Shown here one piece after another: positions 7,916 through 17,187 of a stretch of 64,000 nt of DNA (position 1 is the first letter of the stretch; each line of letters begins with the position of its first letter). The DNA is taken from the NCBI GenBank assembly GCA_011523655.1, contig WTGH01000060.1, positions 1-64,000 on the forward strand, written 5' to 3'. The position numbers and the translations under genes are program-made. This stretch comes from Rhodospirillaceae bacterium (GTDB lineage Bacteria > Pseudomonadota > Alphaproteobacteria > Bin65). The notes beneath the pieces were generated by a model that saw nothing but the letters and a program-made list of their open reading frames with translations, did not search any database and was not told the origin of the DNA.

Positions 7916-9217
7916 TTGTCCGCCGCAACCGTCGACCGGCTGCTCGAGCGGTTCACGGCGCTCCACCCGCGCGTCATCGACCTGTCGCTCGGCCGGATCG
8001 AGGCGCTGCTGGCCAAACTCGGCCAGCCCCAGGACCGGCTGCCGCCGGTGATCCACGTCTCGGGCACGAACGGCAAGGGCTCCGTCCTCGCCTTCTGCCG
8101 CGCCGCCTTCGAGGCGGCGGGGCTCACGGTCCACCAGTATGTCTCGCCCCATCTGGTGCGCTTCAACGAACGGATCGTGCTGAACGGCCGTCACATCGGC
8201 GACGCGGCGCTGGTCGATATCCTGGAAGCCGCCGACCGCGCCAACGACGGCGCGCCGATCACCTTCTTCGAAATCACGACCGCTGCCGCCTTCAAGGCCT
8301 TCGCCGAGACGCCGGCCGACGTGCTGTTACTCGAGACCGGTCTGGGCGGGCGACTCGACGCAACCAACGTCGTCAGGCGGCCGGCCGCGACGGGCATCGT
8401 CTCCATCGGCCTCGACCACCAGGGCTATCTTGGCGACACGATCGCGGCGGTTGCGGCGGAAAAGGCCGGCATCCTGCGCGCCGGCGTTCCCGTCGTCGTC
8501 GGCGACCTGCCGCCCGCTGCGCGCGGCATCGTCGAACGCGCCGCCGCCGAAACCGGCGCGCCGATGGAGACATGCGGCGCGGCCTGGCGTTTCGAAGCCG
8601 CCGCCGACCCCAGCGACGGAACCTGGCGCTATTACAGCCCGGACCGCGCCTGCCGCCTGCCGCCTCCGGCGCTGCCCGGCGCCCACCAGACCGCCAATGC
8701 CGCCTTCGCCGTTGCGCTGACCGACGCGTCCGGCGTCGCGCGGCTGGAGGACCGGCACTGGGCGCAGGCCATGCAGACGGTCGCCTGGCCCGGCCGGCTT
8801 CAGCGCCTCAAGGCCGGACCCCTTGCGGCGAGGCTCGGACCCGGCCGGCAGCTCTGGCTGGACGGCGCGCACAACCCGCCCGCCGCCGCGGCGCTCGCCG
8901 ATTGGGTGCAGGCGCAGGCGCGCCCGGTCCACGCCATTCTCGGCCTGCTGGAAACCAAGGATCCGGCGGGCGTTCTGGCGCCGTTGGCGCCGGTGTGCGC
9001 GTCGCTCACGGCGGTGCCGGTTCCCGGCCACAAATGCTATCCGCCGGAAGGACTGGCCGAAGAAGCCCGCGCACGCGGCGCACCGGAGGCGGCTGCGGCG
9101 CGGGATTTAGGACACGCGCTTGACCTCGCGGCGGCACGCACCGCCGCTGGCGACTCTATCCTTGTTTGCGGGTCGCTCTACCTGATCGGGCAGGCGCTGG
9201 CGCTGTCGGAAGGGTAG
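7916..9217 (+). CDS. folC: bifunctional dihydrofolate synthase / folylpolyglutamate synthase
   Basis: Adds glutamate to dihydropteroate and then to reduced folates. The 433 residues have the Mur-ligase ATP site GTNGKGS (about 50-56), LLLETGLGGRLDATNV near 140, and LWLDGAHNPPAAAAL, which contains the conserved D-G-A-H-N motif. The start is a TTG at 7916, 8 bp after the accD stop; no ATG or GTG preserves the conserved N-terminus, so coupling to accD translation is likely. The stop is 7 bp from the convergent trxA stop. Confidence 0.94.
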   Translation: MSAATVDRLLERFTALHPRVIDLSLGRIEALLAKLGQPQDRLPPVIHVSGTNGKGSVLAFCRAAFEAAGLTVHQYVSPHLVRFNERIVLNGRHIGDAALVDILEAADRANDGAPITFFEITTAAAFKAFAETPADVLLLETGLGGRLDATNVVRRPAATGIVSIGLDHQGYLGDTIAAVAAEKAGILRAGVPVVVGDLPPAARGIVERAAAETGAPMETCGAAWRFEAAADPSDGTWRYYSPDRACRLPPPALPGAHQTANAAFAVALTDASGVARLEDRHWAQAMQTVAWPGRLQRLKAGPLAARLGPGRQLWLDGAHNPPAAAALADWVQAQARPVHAILGLLETKDPAGVLAPLAPVCASLTAVPVPGHKCYPPEGLAEEARARGAPEAAAARDLGHALDLAAARTAAGDSILVCGSLYLIGQALALSEG

Positions 9218-9224
9218 AAGCGGG

Positions 9225-9557
9225 TCAGGCGCCGTCGGCGAGCACGCTGTCGACCCATTCGTAGAGCTTGCTCTTGGGCAGGGCGCCGACCTTGGTGGCC
9301 GCCAGTTCGCCGCCCTTGAACAGCATCAGGGTGGGAATGCCGCGCACGTTGTAGCGCTGCGGGATCGACGGGTTCTCGTCGATGTTCAGCTTGGCGATGG
9401 AAATCTGACCGTCCTTGTCCGCGGCCATGTCTTGCAGCGCCGGCGCAATCTGCTTGCACGGGCCGCACCATTCCGCCCAGAAATCCACCAGGACCGGCGT
9501 GGACGACTGCAGGACATCGGCGTCGAAAGACGAATCGGTCACGTTGTTCAAGGCCAT
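9225..9557 (-). CDS. trxA: thioredoxin
   Basis: Cytosolic protein-disulfide reductant. The 110 residues from MALNNVTD contain [12 protein letters not shown], with redox cysteines C31 and C34, and the cis-proline loop RGIPT. The ATG at 9557 was chosen to match thioredoxin N-termini; the frame is open for 20 further codons without similarity. It is last in the leftward addB-addA-trxA block, separated from addA by 120 bp that contain a strong hairpin, so it probably has its own promoter as well. Confidence 0.96.
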   Translation of the reverse strand: MALNNVTDSSFDADVLQSSTPVLVDFWAEWCGPCKQIAPALQDMAADKDGQISIAKLNIDENPSIPQRYNVRGIPTLMLFKGGELAATKVGALPKSKLYEWVDSVLADGA

Positions 9558-9618
9558 GCTTACCCCATCGCTTTCCTCGGCGGCCGGCGCTCTCGCGGTC
9601 CGGCTTCCGTCATACACT

Positions 9619-9648
9619 GCACACCCCGGATCGGAACCCGGGGCGTGC
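9619..9648 (-). other. hairpin in the addA-trxA gap
   Basis: GCAC-x-CCCCGG and CCGGGG-x-GTGC arms enclose an 8-base loop. There is no T-run after it, so it is not a standard intrinsic terminator. It could protect or attenuate the transcript between addA and trxA. Confidence 0.45.
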
Positions 9649-9677
9649 CTACGATCTAGCGACGGGCGGCCGGCCGG

Positions 9678-12600
9678 TCAAGCGGCCGCACCCTCTCCCG
9701 TTGCACCCTCTCCAGGTGCGTCCGGCGCATAGGGGTCGAGCAGCGAATCGGCGAGCGCCATGAGCCGGGGTGCGGCGGTCCAGAGCAGGAAACAATCCAC
9801 CCGGTGCGCCGGATAGAGGCGGCGCAGCAGGGCCCGGTAGGCGGCCATCTGGCGCAGGTAGACCGGCGGCGTCGCCGCGGCGTCGGCGGGCGGCGGGCGG
9901 TTGGTCTTGTAGTCGACGACGGAGACCGTCTGCGCGCCGATGGCCAGCCGGTCGATCTGGCCCGAAATCACCGCCCCGCCGACCGAGCCGGTCACCGGCG
10001 CTTCGGCCATCGAGCCAGGGCCGAACAACGGCCTTGCCTCGGGCAGATCGAGCACGGCGCGGATCTCGGCGGCAATTTCGCGCTGCTGGTCGTCCGTCAG
10101 GCCGTGGCCGGGGCGGGCGAGGTATTGCAACGCCGCCCGGTCGCGCCGGTCTTCCGGCAGGTCGGGCAGATACTGCAGCAGCCGGTGAATCAGGGCGCCG
10201 CGCCGGAACCGGTCCGCGCCCGCGTCGAACGGGCCGAAGACCGGCGGCTCGTCCTCCGCGGGCCGCGACGGGGCGAGCGGCCGGGGCGGCTGCGCTTCGG
10301 GCGGCGGCGGAGCGAGCAGCGCCTGCAATGCCGCCGGATCGTGCACCGCGCCGGTCTCGCGCGCCGCGACCGCCTCCCGCGGCGGCGTTTCCGCCGCTGC
10401 AAGGCTGCCGTAGCGCAGGACCGGTTCGTCGAACCCGTCGTCGGCGACCTCGACGGTGCCGTCGAGCCGGCGCAGCCCGCGCTCGACCAGCGTGTGCCAG
10501 CAATCGTCGTCGATCTTTCTCGGCCCGCGGCTGCCGCAGACGATCAGGGCATCCTGCGCCCGGGTCATGGCGACGTAGAGCAGCCGGTTGTATTCCTGCC
10601 GCCCGGCCTCCTTGGCGTCGTCCTTGAAACCCATCGTCCGGATGTCCGCGTCCGCATCGGACGGCGCGATCAGCGGCAGGCCGCTGGTCGCCCCCGCGGC
10701 CGCCCCGTCGACGGCCGCCGGCCACAACAGCCTGTCGGCCCGTTTCGGCACTCGGATCGTATCGGGCAGGATGACGATCGGCGCCTGGAGCCCCTTGGCG
10801 CCGTGCACGGTCATGATGCGCACCGCGTCCGGAACGCTTTCCATGTCCCGCCTTGTCTCAACCTCGCGCTGGCGCAGCCAGTGCAGGAAATGCTGCAGGG
10901 ACGGCGGATGGTCCCGCTGGAAGTCCAGCGCAAGGTTGAGCAACTCCTCCAGCGGTTCGATGGCGTCGGGGCCGAGCCGGCCCCAGAAGCGCTCGCGCCC
11001 GGTCGGTGGCAGGGTCGGCTGCGGAGGCGGCGGCGGAGGCGGCGGCGCGGCCCCGGTCAGGATCGCCTTGAGCAGTTCGTAGGGCGGCGTGTAATCGACG
11101 GTCGCCCGCAGGTCGGACAGGGCCTTCGCCGCCTCTCTCGACGCGTCGTCGTCCGCCGCCTGGAGGCGCGACCACAGGCTGGCCCTGCCGCGCCCGTGGG
11201 CGAGATCGAACAGCCGGTCGTCGTCGAAGCCGAACAGCGGGCCCTTGAGGACCGTCGCCAGCGTCAGGTCGTCCTCCGGCAGCAGCAGGAAATCCGCGAC
11301 GGCGAGCACGTCCATGACCGCCAGCTGCTCGGTCAGCACCATGCGGTCGGTGCCGGCCACCGGAACGGCCACGTCCTTGAGCGCGCGGATCAGCGCTTCG
11401 ACCAGGGCGTCGCGCCGGCGCACCAGGATCATGATGTCGCCGGCGCGCGGCGCGCGCTGCACCGGTCCTCCGCCGGAGCGGTCCCAGACCAGGCCGGCCG
11501 ATCCATCGAGCCAGGCGCGCACCTGCCCGGCGATCCTGTGCGCCAGTTCCTCGGTCGTCGAGGCCGCCTCGGCGTCGATTTCCGGCGGCGTCCACGCCTC
11601 CGGTTTCGCCGGCTCGTCCGGGGCGATGACCGGCCACAGTTCGACCATGCCGCCCTGGCCCTGCCGCCAGGCGGTATGGCGCAGCGTCGCCCCCTCGCCG
11701 ACAACGCCATCCCCGACAACGCCATCCCGGGCCGGACCCTCGGCGAAGCTGCTGTCCACCGTGTCAAGCACCTGCTGGACCGAACGGAAGGACACATCGA
11801 GATCGACCGGAGACCACTCCTCCCCGGCGGCCCGCACCCGGTCCTGGAAACCTTCGCGGACGTTGTCGAACACGACCGGGTCGGCGCCCTGGAAGCTGAA
11901 GATCGACTGCTTGATGTCGCCGACGGCGAACACGGTGCGCGGCGGCCGGGGCAGGCCGTCGTCGGCCGGCATGGGCTCGACTCCTTTGCCGGCGAAGAAC
12001 TCCTGCGCGATCGCCTCGACCAGGCGCCATTGCTGCGGGCTGGTATCCTGCGCCTCGTCCACCAGGATGTGGTCGATGCCGCCGTCCAGCTTGTAGAGCA
12101 CCCATTCGGTCGCCGCCTTGCGGGTCAGCAGGTCCTCGGCCTTCAGGATAAGGTCGTCGAAATCGAGAACGGCGCGCCGCCGCTTCTCCGCCTCGTAACC
12201 CTGGTGCACCGCCGCACCGAGCCGGGCCAGCGCCGCGCTCCGCTGCACGACCGCCAGCGCCTTCTTGCGGTCGTAGAGGGCGGCGAGCCGGGCGGCCTCC
12301 TGGCCCATGACGTCGAGGATGTCGGGCATCTTCCCGACAGCGCCTTTCGTCGCCAGCCGGGCGCGCGGTTGGTGTTCCCCGGTAAGGAACGCCGCAGCAT
12401 AGTCGTCGAGCCCTTCAGTCCGCGCCGCGTCCCCGGCGGCCAGCCAGCCGGCGATTTCCTCCGCCTTTCCAGCATCCGTCGGGCTGCCGCTTTCCAGCGC
12501 CCGCGCCGCCTGCTTGAGCCCGTCGCGGTCGAACGCTCCTTCGGCGCAGGCTTCGGCATCGAGCGCCGCCTGGCTTGCGCCGGTGTCGAATCCGGCCTCG

Positions 12601-13298
12601 TCGTAGAGCCGGCGGACCGCCCGGGAAACCGCCGTTTCGTCCTTCAACAGGTCGCACAGCCGGCCGCGCTCGCCCAGGAACTCGCCGAGTAGGGCGGTGA
12701 GATCGTCCGGCCCGCCGAGCGGCGTGAGCAGCGCCAGTTCTTCGGAATACGGGCCGCGCCCTGGTTCAGCGTCCGCCAACACCCGGTCGCGCACGCCGTT
12801 CAGCAGGGTGCGCTGGTCGCCTTCCTCGATCACCCGGAAGTGGGGCGGCACGCCGGCCTCCAGCGGGAAGCGCTTGAGCAGGGCCTGACAGAAGGCGTGG
12901 ATCGTCTGGATGCGCATGCCGCCCGGCACGTCCAGGCAGGTCGCGAACAGGGTGCGGGCGCGCGCCGTCTCGGCCGCGACCGGCGCCCGGCCGGTGATCT
13001 CCTTCAGATCCCGGCGCAGCGCTGCCCGGTCCATCAGCGCCCACCGGCCGAGCCGAGCCGCGACCCGGTCGATCATCTCCGCCGCCGCGGCCTTGGTGAA
13101 GGTGAGGCACAGGATGCGCGCGGGGGCGGCGCCGTTCAGCAACAGCCGCAGGACGCGCCGGGTCAGCACATGGGTCTTGCCCGTGCCGGCGCTGGCGCCG
13201 ACCCAGGACGAGACCTCGGGCTTCGAGGCCCGGCTCTGCGCGCGCTCGGCGACCCGCTTGGGATCGGGCGGCGCCTTTTGGCGGCGCGCCGCGGTCAC
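9678..13298 (-). CDS. addA: double-strand break repair helicase AddA
   Basis: UvrD-like helicase and nuclease subunit of the AddAB enzyme, which resects double-strand breaks for RecA loading. The 1206 residues contain Walker A GASAGTGKT (about 34-42), DEAQDTSPQQW (motif II), VGDIKQSIFSFQGADP, MTVHGAKGLQAP (late helicase motif) and, near the C-terminus, the RecB-type nuclease motif VVDYKTNR. A proline run lies about residue 740. The GTG at 13298 was chosen because it forms a GTGA overlap with the addB stop and has GGAGG 7 bases upstream; an in-frame ATG at 13322 lies inside addB. Confidence 0.95.
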   Translation of the reverse strand: MTAARRQKAPPDPKRVAERAQSRASKPEVSSWVGASAGTGKTHVLTRRVLRLLLNGAAPARILCLTFTKAAAAEMIDRVAARLGRWALMDRAALRRDLKEITGRAPVAAETARARTLFATCLDVPGGMRIQTIHAFCQALLKRFPLEAGVPPHFRVIEEGDQRTLLNGVRDRVLADAEPGRGPYSEELALLTPLGGPDDLTALLGEFLGERGRLCDLLKDETAVSRAVRRLYDEAGFDTGASQAALDAEACAEGAFDRDGLKQAARALESGSPTDAGKAEEIAGWLAAGDAARTEGLDDYAAAFLTGEHQPRARLATKGAVGKMPDILDVMGQEAARLAALYDRKKALAVVQRSAALARLGAAVHQGYEAEKRRRAVLDFDDLILKAEDLLTRKAATEWVLYKLDGGIDHILVDEAQDTSPQQWRLVEAIAQEFFAGKGVEPMPADDGLPRPPRTVFAVGDIKQSIFSFQGADPVVFDNVREGFQDRVRAAGEEWSPVDLDVSFRSVQQVLDTVDSSFAEGPARDGVVGDGVVGEGATLRHTAWRQGQGGMVELWPVIAPDEPAKPEAWTPPEIDAEAASTTEELAHRIAGQVRAWLDGSAGLVWDRSGGGPVQRAPRAGDIMILVRRRDALVEALIRALKDVAVPVAGTDRMVLTEQLAVMDVLAVADFLLLPEDDLTLATVLKGPLFGFDDDRLFDLAHGRGRASLWSRLQAADDDASREAAKALSDLRATVDYTPPYELLKAILTGAAPPPPPPPPQPTLPPTGRERFWGRLGPDAIEPLEELLNLALDFQRDHPPSLQHFLHWLRQREVETRRDMESVPDAVRIMTVHGAKGLQAPIVILPDTIRVPKRADRLLWPAAVDGAAAGATSGLPLIAPSDADADIRTMGFKDDAKEAGRQEYNRLLYVAMTRAQDALIVCGSRGPRKIDDDCWHTLVERGLRRLDGTVEVADDGFDEPVLRYGSLAAAETPPREAVAARETGAVHDPAALQALLAPPPPEAQPPRPLAPSRPAEDEPPVFGPFDAGADRFRRGALIHRLLQYLPDLPEDRRDRAALQYLARPGHGLTDDQQREIAAEIRAVLDLPEARPLFGPGSMAEAPVTGSVGGAVISGQIDRLAIGAQTVSVVDYKTNRPPPADAAATPPVYLRQMAAYRALLRRLYPAHRVDCFLLWTAAPRLMALADSLLDPYAPDAPGEGATGEGAAA

Positions 13299-16200
13299 GG
13301 GTCCGCCTCCGCCAGCGCCCACTCCCGGATGCGCGCCAGGTGTTCGTAATCGTTGTAGGCCAGGGCCCAGGCGCTTGCCGGGCGCGCGGCGTAGGCCCGG
13401 GCCGGATCGTCGAAGGCCGCAACGAGGCGGGCGAGGCCCGCTTCGGCGTCTTCGATCAGGGCGGAGGCCGGCGTCTTGCCGGCGGCGGGCCGGGTTTCCA
13501 GCGGAGTCCGGCCGCCGCTCAGCTGCCAGTAGGTCAGGTCCGCGGCATCGGCGGAATCCGGCACATCGGCGAACCCGCCGCGCCGCAGCATCAGCCCTTC
13601 CAGCGCCAGCTGGGGATTGAAGCCCGCGGCGACGTCTTTGACCTTCGGCAGGCTCCCGGTCTTGTAATCGAGGATTTCGGCGCCGCCGCCGTGCTTCAGG
13701 TCGATGCGGTCGGCCTTGCCGGTCAGGGTGAACGGCCCGGCCGGCGCAGGAATTTCGATCCGGCCGTCAACCTCGACATGGGAGCTTCGGATCGCCGGGC
13801 GCCGGACCGCCTCCCTGGCGACGAAGGCTTCGGCCGCCCGCTCGAAGCGCGGCCACCAGAGCGCCGCGACGCCCGGCGCGTGAGCGAGGTCCATGAACCG
13901 CGCGCGGCCCAGCGCCAGCAGCTTCGGCAGCGCATCGGGCGGCAGCGGCCCGGCCGGATGGTCCCGGACAAACGCTTCGAACACGTCATGCAGGATGATG
14001 CCGCGCTCCAGCGCGCCGGGGTCGGCGTCGATCTCGTCGAGCGGCACGAGGCGGAGGATGTGGCGGGCGTAGATCGTGTAGGGATCGCGCAGCCAGCGCT
14101 CGATCTGGGTGACCGACAGGCGGCGCGGCCGGTCGGCGACCGGCGGCCGCGGCATCGGCCGGGCGCAGCTTTCGACCCGCGCCGGCCGGTCGAGCTGCCG
14201 CGCCAGCGCGACGAGCGCGCCGTCCCGCTCGCGGATGCCTGCGAGGGTCTCGGCGTCGAGCGCGCCTTCGAGGACCGTGTCGAGCCGCTGCAGCCAGCGC
14301 GACGCGACCGCCGGGCTGCCGTCGACTTTTTCGCTGCGCGTGACGAGGACTTCCGGCGCACAGAAGGCCTGGGCGAAATCGTGCGCCGACAGGCCGGTCC
14401 GCCGCTCCGGCGAGGGCAGGCCGAACTGCCGGCGCATCGGCCGGCTCATCCACGGATCGACCGGCGCTTCGGGCGGCCAGGCACCTTCGTTCAGCCCGCC
14501 CAGGATCGTCAGGTCGGCATGGTGCAGCCGGGCTTCGAGCGGACCCTGGATGGCAAGCCGGGGATGGGCGCCGTAGCGCGGCCGCACGACCAGGCCGAGC
14601 ATCAGCGTGGCAAGCAGCGAGGCGCGATCGTGCAACGCGGCCGGGGCCACCACGGCGCCCGCATCGGCCAGCTCGTCGATGAAGCCGGCCAGCGCCTCAC
14701 CGGCGTCTCCGGCCCACAGGCGGCGGCCGGCCGGATCGTCCGGTGCCGCTGCCAGCGCCGCCGCGGTGCTGCACAGCGCGCGCAGATAGTCCGGCATGGC
14801 GCGCGGCTTGCCGGCCAGCAGCGGCGCCAGCAGTCCGTCCAGCCGGTCGACCAGGGGAGCGGCGACATCGCAGACCGCCGGGCCCGGCCCGAACCGGTCG
14901 TCCCGCGCGGCGGCGAGCCGGCGGCGCAGCCCGTCGATCCCGGCCTCCGGCCGCGGCCCCCTGAGCGCCGCCCGCTCCAGGGCGCGGGCCTGCCGCCGCG
15001 TGTCCGCCAACGCCTGCCCGGCGGCGCACAGCGGATGCTTGAGCAACGCGAGCAGGCCGGTCGGCGCAAGCCCGTCTTCGACGGCACGGGCAAGCAGCAG
15101 CAGGAAGGATGCCGGTGGCGTCGCGTCCAGCGGCACGCCGGCGGAATCGTCGACGCTCACGCCCCAGCGCTGCATTTCGGCGGCGACCCGCCGGCCGAGG
15201 TCGCGGTCCGGCGTGACCAGGGTGGCGGTCTTGCCCGGCGTATCGAGGGTCCGGCGGAAGGCGAGCGCGACGACCCGCGCTTCCTCGCCGGGATCGCGGC
15301 AGACGATGCGGCAGAGGTCCGGGCCGAGCGCAGCGGCCAGCGTATCTCCGTCGAGCGGCCGACGCGCCCAGGCTTCGGTCGTTCCGGCCGGCCGCAGGGC
15401 CTCGGCGACCAGGCTAACGCGCGCGCGCGGCGCTTCGCACAGGGCGGTGCCGTCCGGGTCGGCCGGTTCCGGCCAGTCCTGCACGTCCTCCCGCCGGATG
15501 CCGAGACGTTGCAGCAGCCGCGCGAGGCCGAACTGCGGATGGCCTTCGTCGGCCTCGACCGCCGACCAGCTTTCGTCATCGAGATGGCGGTCCAGTCCCG
15601 GCAGGACGACCTGGCCGTCCGGCAGCGCCGCGACCGTCGCCAGCAGGTCCGCCGTCGCCGGAATGCTGCCGGTCGAGCCGGCGGCGATCACCGGATGGTC
15701 CGGCGGGGCCTCGGCCCAGCGCCGCTCCAGCCGCTCCAGCAGGAGGTTGCGCCGCGCCGCCGGGTCCATCGCGCCGTTCTCTGCCAGGACGGCGGGCCAG
15801 TGCGCGGTCACGATCTTCAGGAATTCGAGGGTCTGTTGCCAATGCGCGGACAGGTCGGCGGGCGCCAAGTCGGCCAGGCGGTCGAAGGTCAGCCGCTCGG
15901 TCTGGGCCTGATCGAGCAGCCGCGCCAGCGCCTGGGCGAGCAGCACGGCCTGCTCCGCCGAGGCGTCGCGCTCCCGCTCCAGGATCAGCCGCGCGAGCAG
16001 CAGTTGCCGCTTCAGTTCGGGAATCGCCGGCGGCGTCTCGAACAGGGAGTCGTCCTCGGGCGGCAGGTCCTCGCCGGCGGAGAGCGCAAGATCGTCCTCG
16101 TCGACATCGCCGATCGGGCGCATCCTTGGCAGCAGCAGGGGTGCGCCGCCGCTCAGCCGCAGGAAGGCCTCGCGCAACGTGCGGCAGGCGCGGCGCGTCG

Positions 16201-16357
16201 GCAGCAGGACCAGGACCGGCGCCAGGCTTTCGGGCGCGCCGCCGAAACGGTCGAACAGGCCGCGCGCGAGGGCCGTGACGAAATCCCGCTGGGGCGGGAT
16301 GGTGTAAACGCTTCGGGCAGGCCCGCCGTCCGACGCCGTTTTGCCGGTCCCGGTCAT
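13295..16357 (-). CDS. addB: double-strand break repair protein AddB
   Basis: Second subunit of AddAB; a helicase-like scaffold with a C-terminal nuclease. The 1020 residues match the alphaproteobacterial AddB type: an N-terminal LVLLPTRRACRTLREAFLR segment (about 48-66), a central region with NEGAWPPEAPVDPWMSRPMR, and the nuclease domain with SVTQIERWLRDPYTIYARHIL and EILDYKTGSLP. Its start region carries an 11-bp tandem repeat with ATG codons in all three frames; only the ATG at 16357 opens the addB frame. The stop overlaps addA's GTG. Confidence 0.93.
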   Translation of the reverse strand: MTGTGKTASDGGPARSVYTIPPQRDFVTALARGLFDRFGGAPESLAPVLVLLPTRRACRTLREAFLRLSGGAPLLLPRMRPIGDVDEDDLALSAGEDLPPEDDSLFETPPAIPELKRQLLLARLILERERDASAEQAVLLAQALARLLDQAQTERLTFDRLADLAPADLSAHWQQTLEFLKIVTAHWPAVLAENGAMDPAARRNLLLERLERRWAEAPPDHPVIAAGSTGSIPATADLLATVAALPDGQVVLPGLDRHLDDESWSAVEADEGHPQFGLARLLQRLGIRREDVQDWPEPADPDGTALCEAPRARVSLVAEALRPAGTTEAWARRPLDGDTLAAALGPDLCRIVCRDPGEEARVVALAFRRTLDTPGKTATLVTPDRDLGRRVAAEMQRWGVSVDDSAGVPLDATPPASFLLLLARAVEDGLAPTGLLALLKHPLCAAGQALADTRRQARALERAALRGPRPEAGIDGLRRRLAAARDDRFGPGPAVCDVAAPLVDRLDGLLAPLLAGKPRAMPDYLRALCSTAAALAAAPDDPAGRRLWAGDAGEALAGFIDELADAGAVVAPAALHDRASLLATLMLGLVVRPRYGAHPRLAIQGPLEARLHHADLTILGGLNEGAWPPEAPVDPWMSRPMRRQFGLPSPERRTGLSAHDFAQAFCAPEVLVTRSEKVDGSPAVASRWLQRLDTVLEGALDAETLAGIRERDGALVALARQLDRPARVESCARPMPRPPVADRPRRLSVTQIERWLRDPYTIYARHILRLVPLDEIDADPGALERGIILHDVFEAFVRDHPAGPLPPDALPKLLALGRARFMDLAHAPGVAALWWPRFERAAEAFVAREAVRRPAIRSSHVEVDGRIEIPAPAGPFTLTGKADRIDLKHGGGAEILDYKTGSLPKVKDVAAGFNPQLALEGLMLRRGGFADVPDSADAADLTYWQLSGGRTPLETRPAAGKTPASALIEDAEAGLARLVAAFDDPARAYAARPASAWALAYNDYEHLARIREWALAEADP

Positions 16358-16389
16358 TGTGCGGTCATGGTGCGGTCATGGCGCGGTCA
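16346..16389 (-). repeat. 11-bp tandem repeat across the MurU/addB junction
   Basis: Four units of TGACCGCACCA type run from the stop codon of the MurU-like gene into the first codons of addB. Because 11 is not a multiple of three, the three internal ATGs (16379, 16368 and 16357) fall in three different frames. Confidence 0.8.
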
Positions 16390-17187
16390 GCCGGCGTCGA
16401 ACAGGTCGGCCTGGGCCGGCGGCGCGGCGGCATCGCCCTGTGCGATATGGGCGTAGAGCCGGCTGACCCGCTCGAAGCTGTCCGGCGTGCCGACATGGTG
16501 CCAGGCGCCGTCGTGCCGGATGCCGTAGAGTCGTTCGCGTTCGAGCGCGCGGTCGTAGACCCGGTTGAGGGAAAACGCGCCCGGCGCCATGCCGTCGAAC
16601 AGGGCCGGACTGAGGATCTGGCTGCCGGTGAAGACGAAGGGCGCGATCTCCGCTTCGCCGCGGCGCTGCAACCGGCCTTCGATATCCATGAAAAAGTCGC
16701 CGTCGCCGGTATATCCCGTGGCGGCGACCGTCGGGTGGACCAGCAGCAGGGCATCCATGCGCGCCGGGTCCCAAGCCACGGCGAGGCGGTGCAGCGCCGG
16801 AGTCGGCCCATCCTCCCACACCGTGTCGCTGTTGAGGACGAAGAAGGGCGCTTCCCCCAACAGGCCGAGCGCATTGAGCACGCCGCCGCCGGTATCGAGA
16901 ATTTCGGCCTCGTGGCTGATGACGATCTCCGGCGCGGCGCGCGCCGCCAGCCGCCGTTCGATCTGCGCCGCCAGGTGGTGCGTGTTGACGACGGCGCGGG
17001 TGACGCCGGCTTCGAGCGCCTTGTCGAGCGTCCGGTCCAGCATGGTCCGGCCGCCGACCTCGAGCAGCGGCTTGGGCGCAGCCCCGGTGAGCGGCCGCAT
17101 CCGCGTGCCGAGGCCCGCGGCGAGCAGCATTGCCGTTTCGGGGGCCGTTTCGGGAGCCGTTTCGGGGGCGGTGTGCGGCGCGGTCAC
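16387..17187 (-). CDS. murU: nucleotidyltransferase family protein, MurNAc-1-phosphate uridylyltransferase (MurU)-like
   Basis: Sugar-phosphate nucleotidyltransferase. In the AmgK-MurU cell-wall recycling pathway, MurU makes UDP-MurNAc from MurNAc-1-phosphate and bypasses de novo synthesis, a route linked to fosfomycin tolerance. The 266-residue protein has the nucleotide loop MLLAAGLGTRMRPLT followed by PKPLLEVGG, and LNSDTVW and DTGGGVLNAL further on. It starts at a GTG overlapping the stop of the AmgK fusion (GTGA). Residues 5-19 are an APET repeat from a 12-bp DNA repeat. Adjacency to AmgK supports the MurU call; plain glucose-1-phosphate thymidylyltransferase activity is less likely. Confidence 0.85.
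   Translation of the reverse strand: MTAPHTAPETAPETAPETAMLLAAGLGTRMRPLTGAAPKPLLEVGGRTMLDRTLDKALEAGVTRAVVNTHHLAAQIERRLAARAAPEIVISHEAEILDTGGGVLNALGLLGEAPFFVLNSDTVWEDGPTPALHRLAVAWDPARMDALLLVHPTVAATGYTGDGDFFMDIEGRLQRRGEAEIAPFVFTGSQILSPALFDGMAPGAFSLNRVYDRALERERLYGIRHDGAWHHVGTPDSFERVSRLYAHIAQGDAAAPPAQADLFDAG

Noticed and set aside
13340..16456. 1038-codon open frame antisense to addB
   Set aside because: Same artefact: it mirrors a well-supported addB and shows no protein-like motifs.
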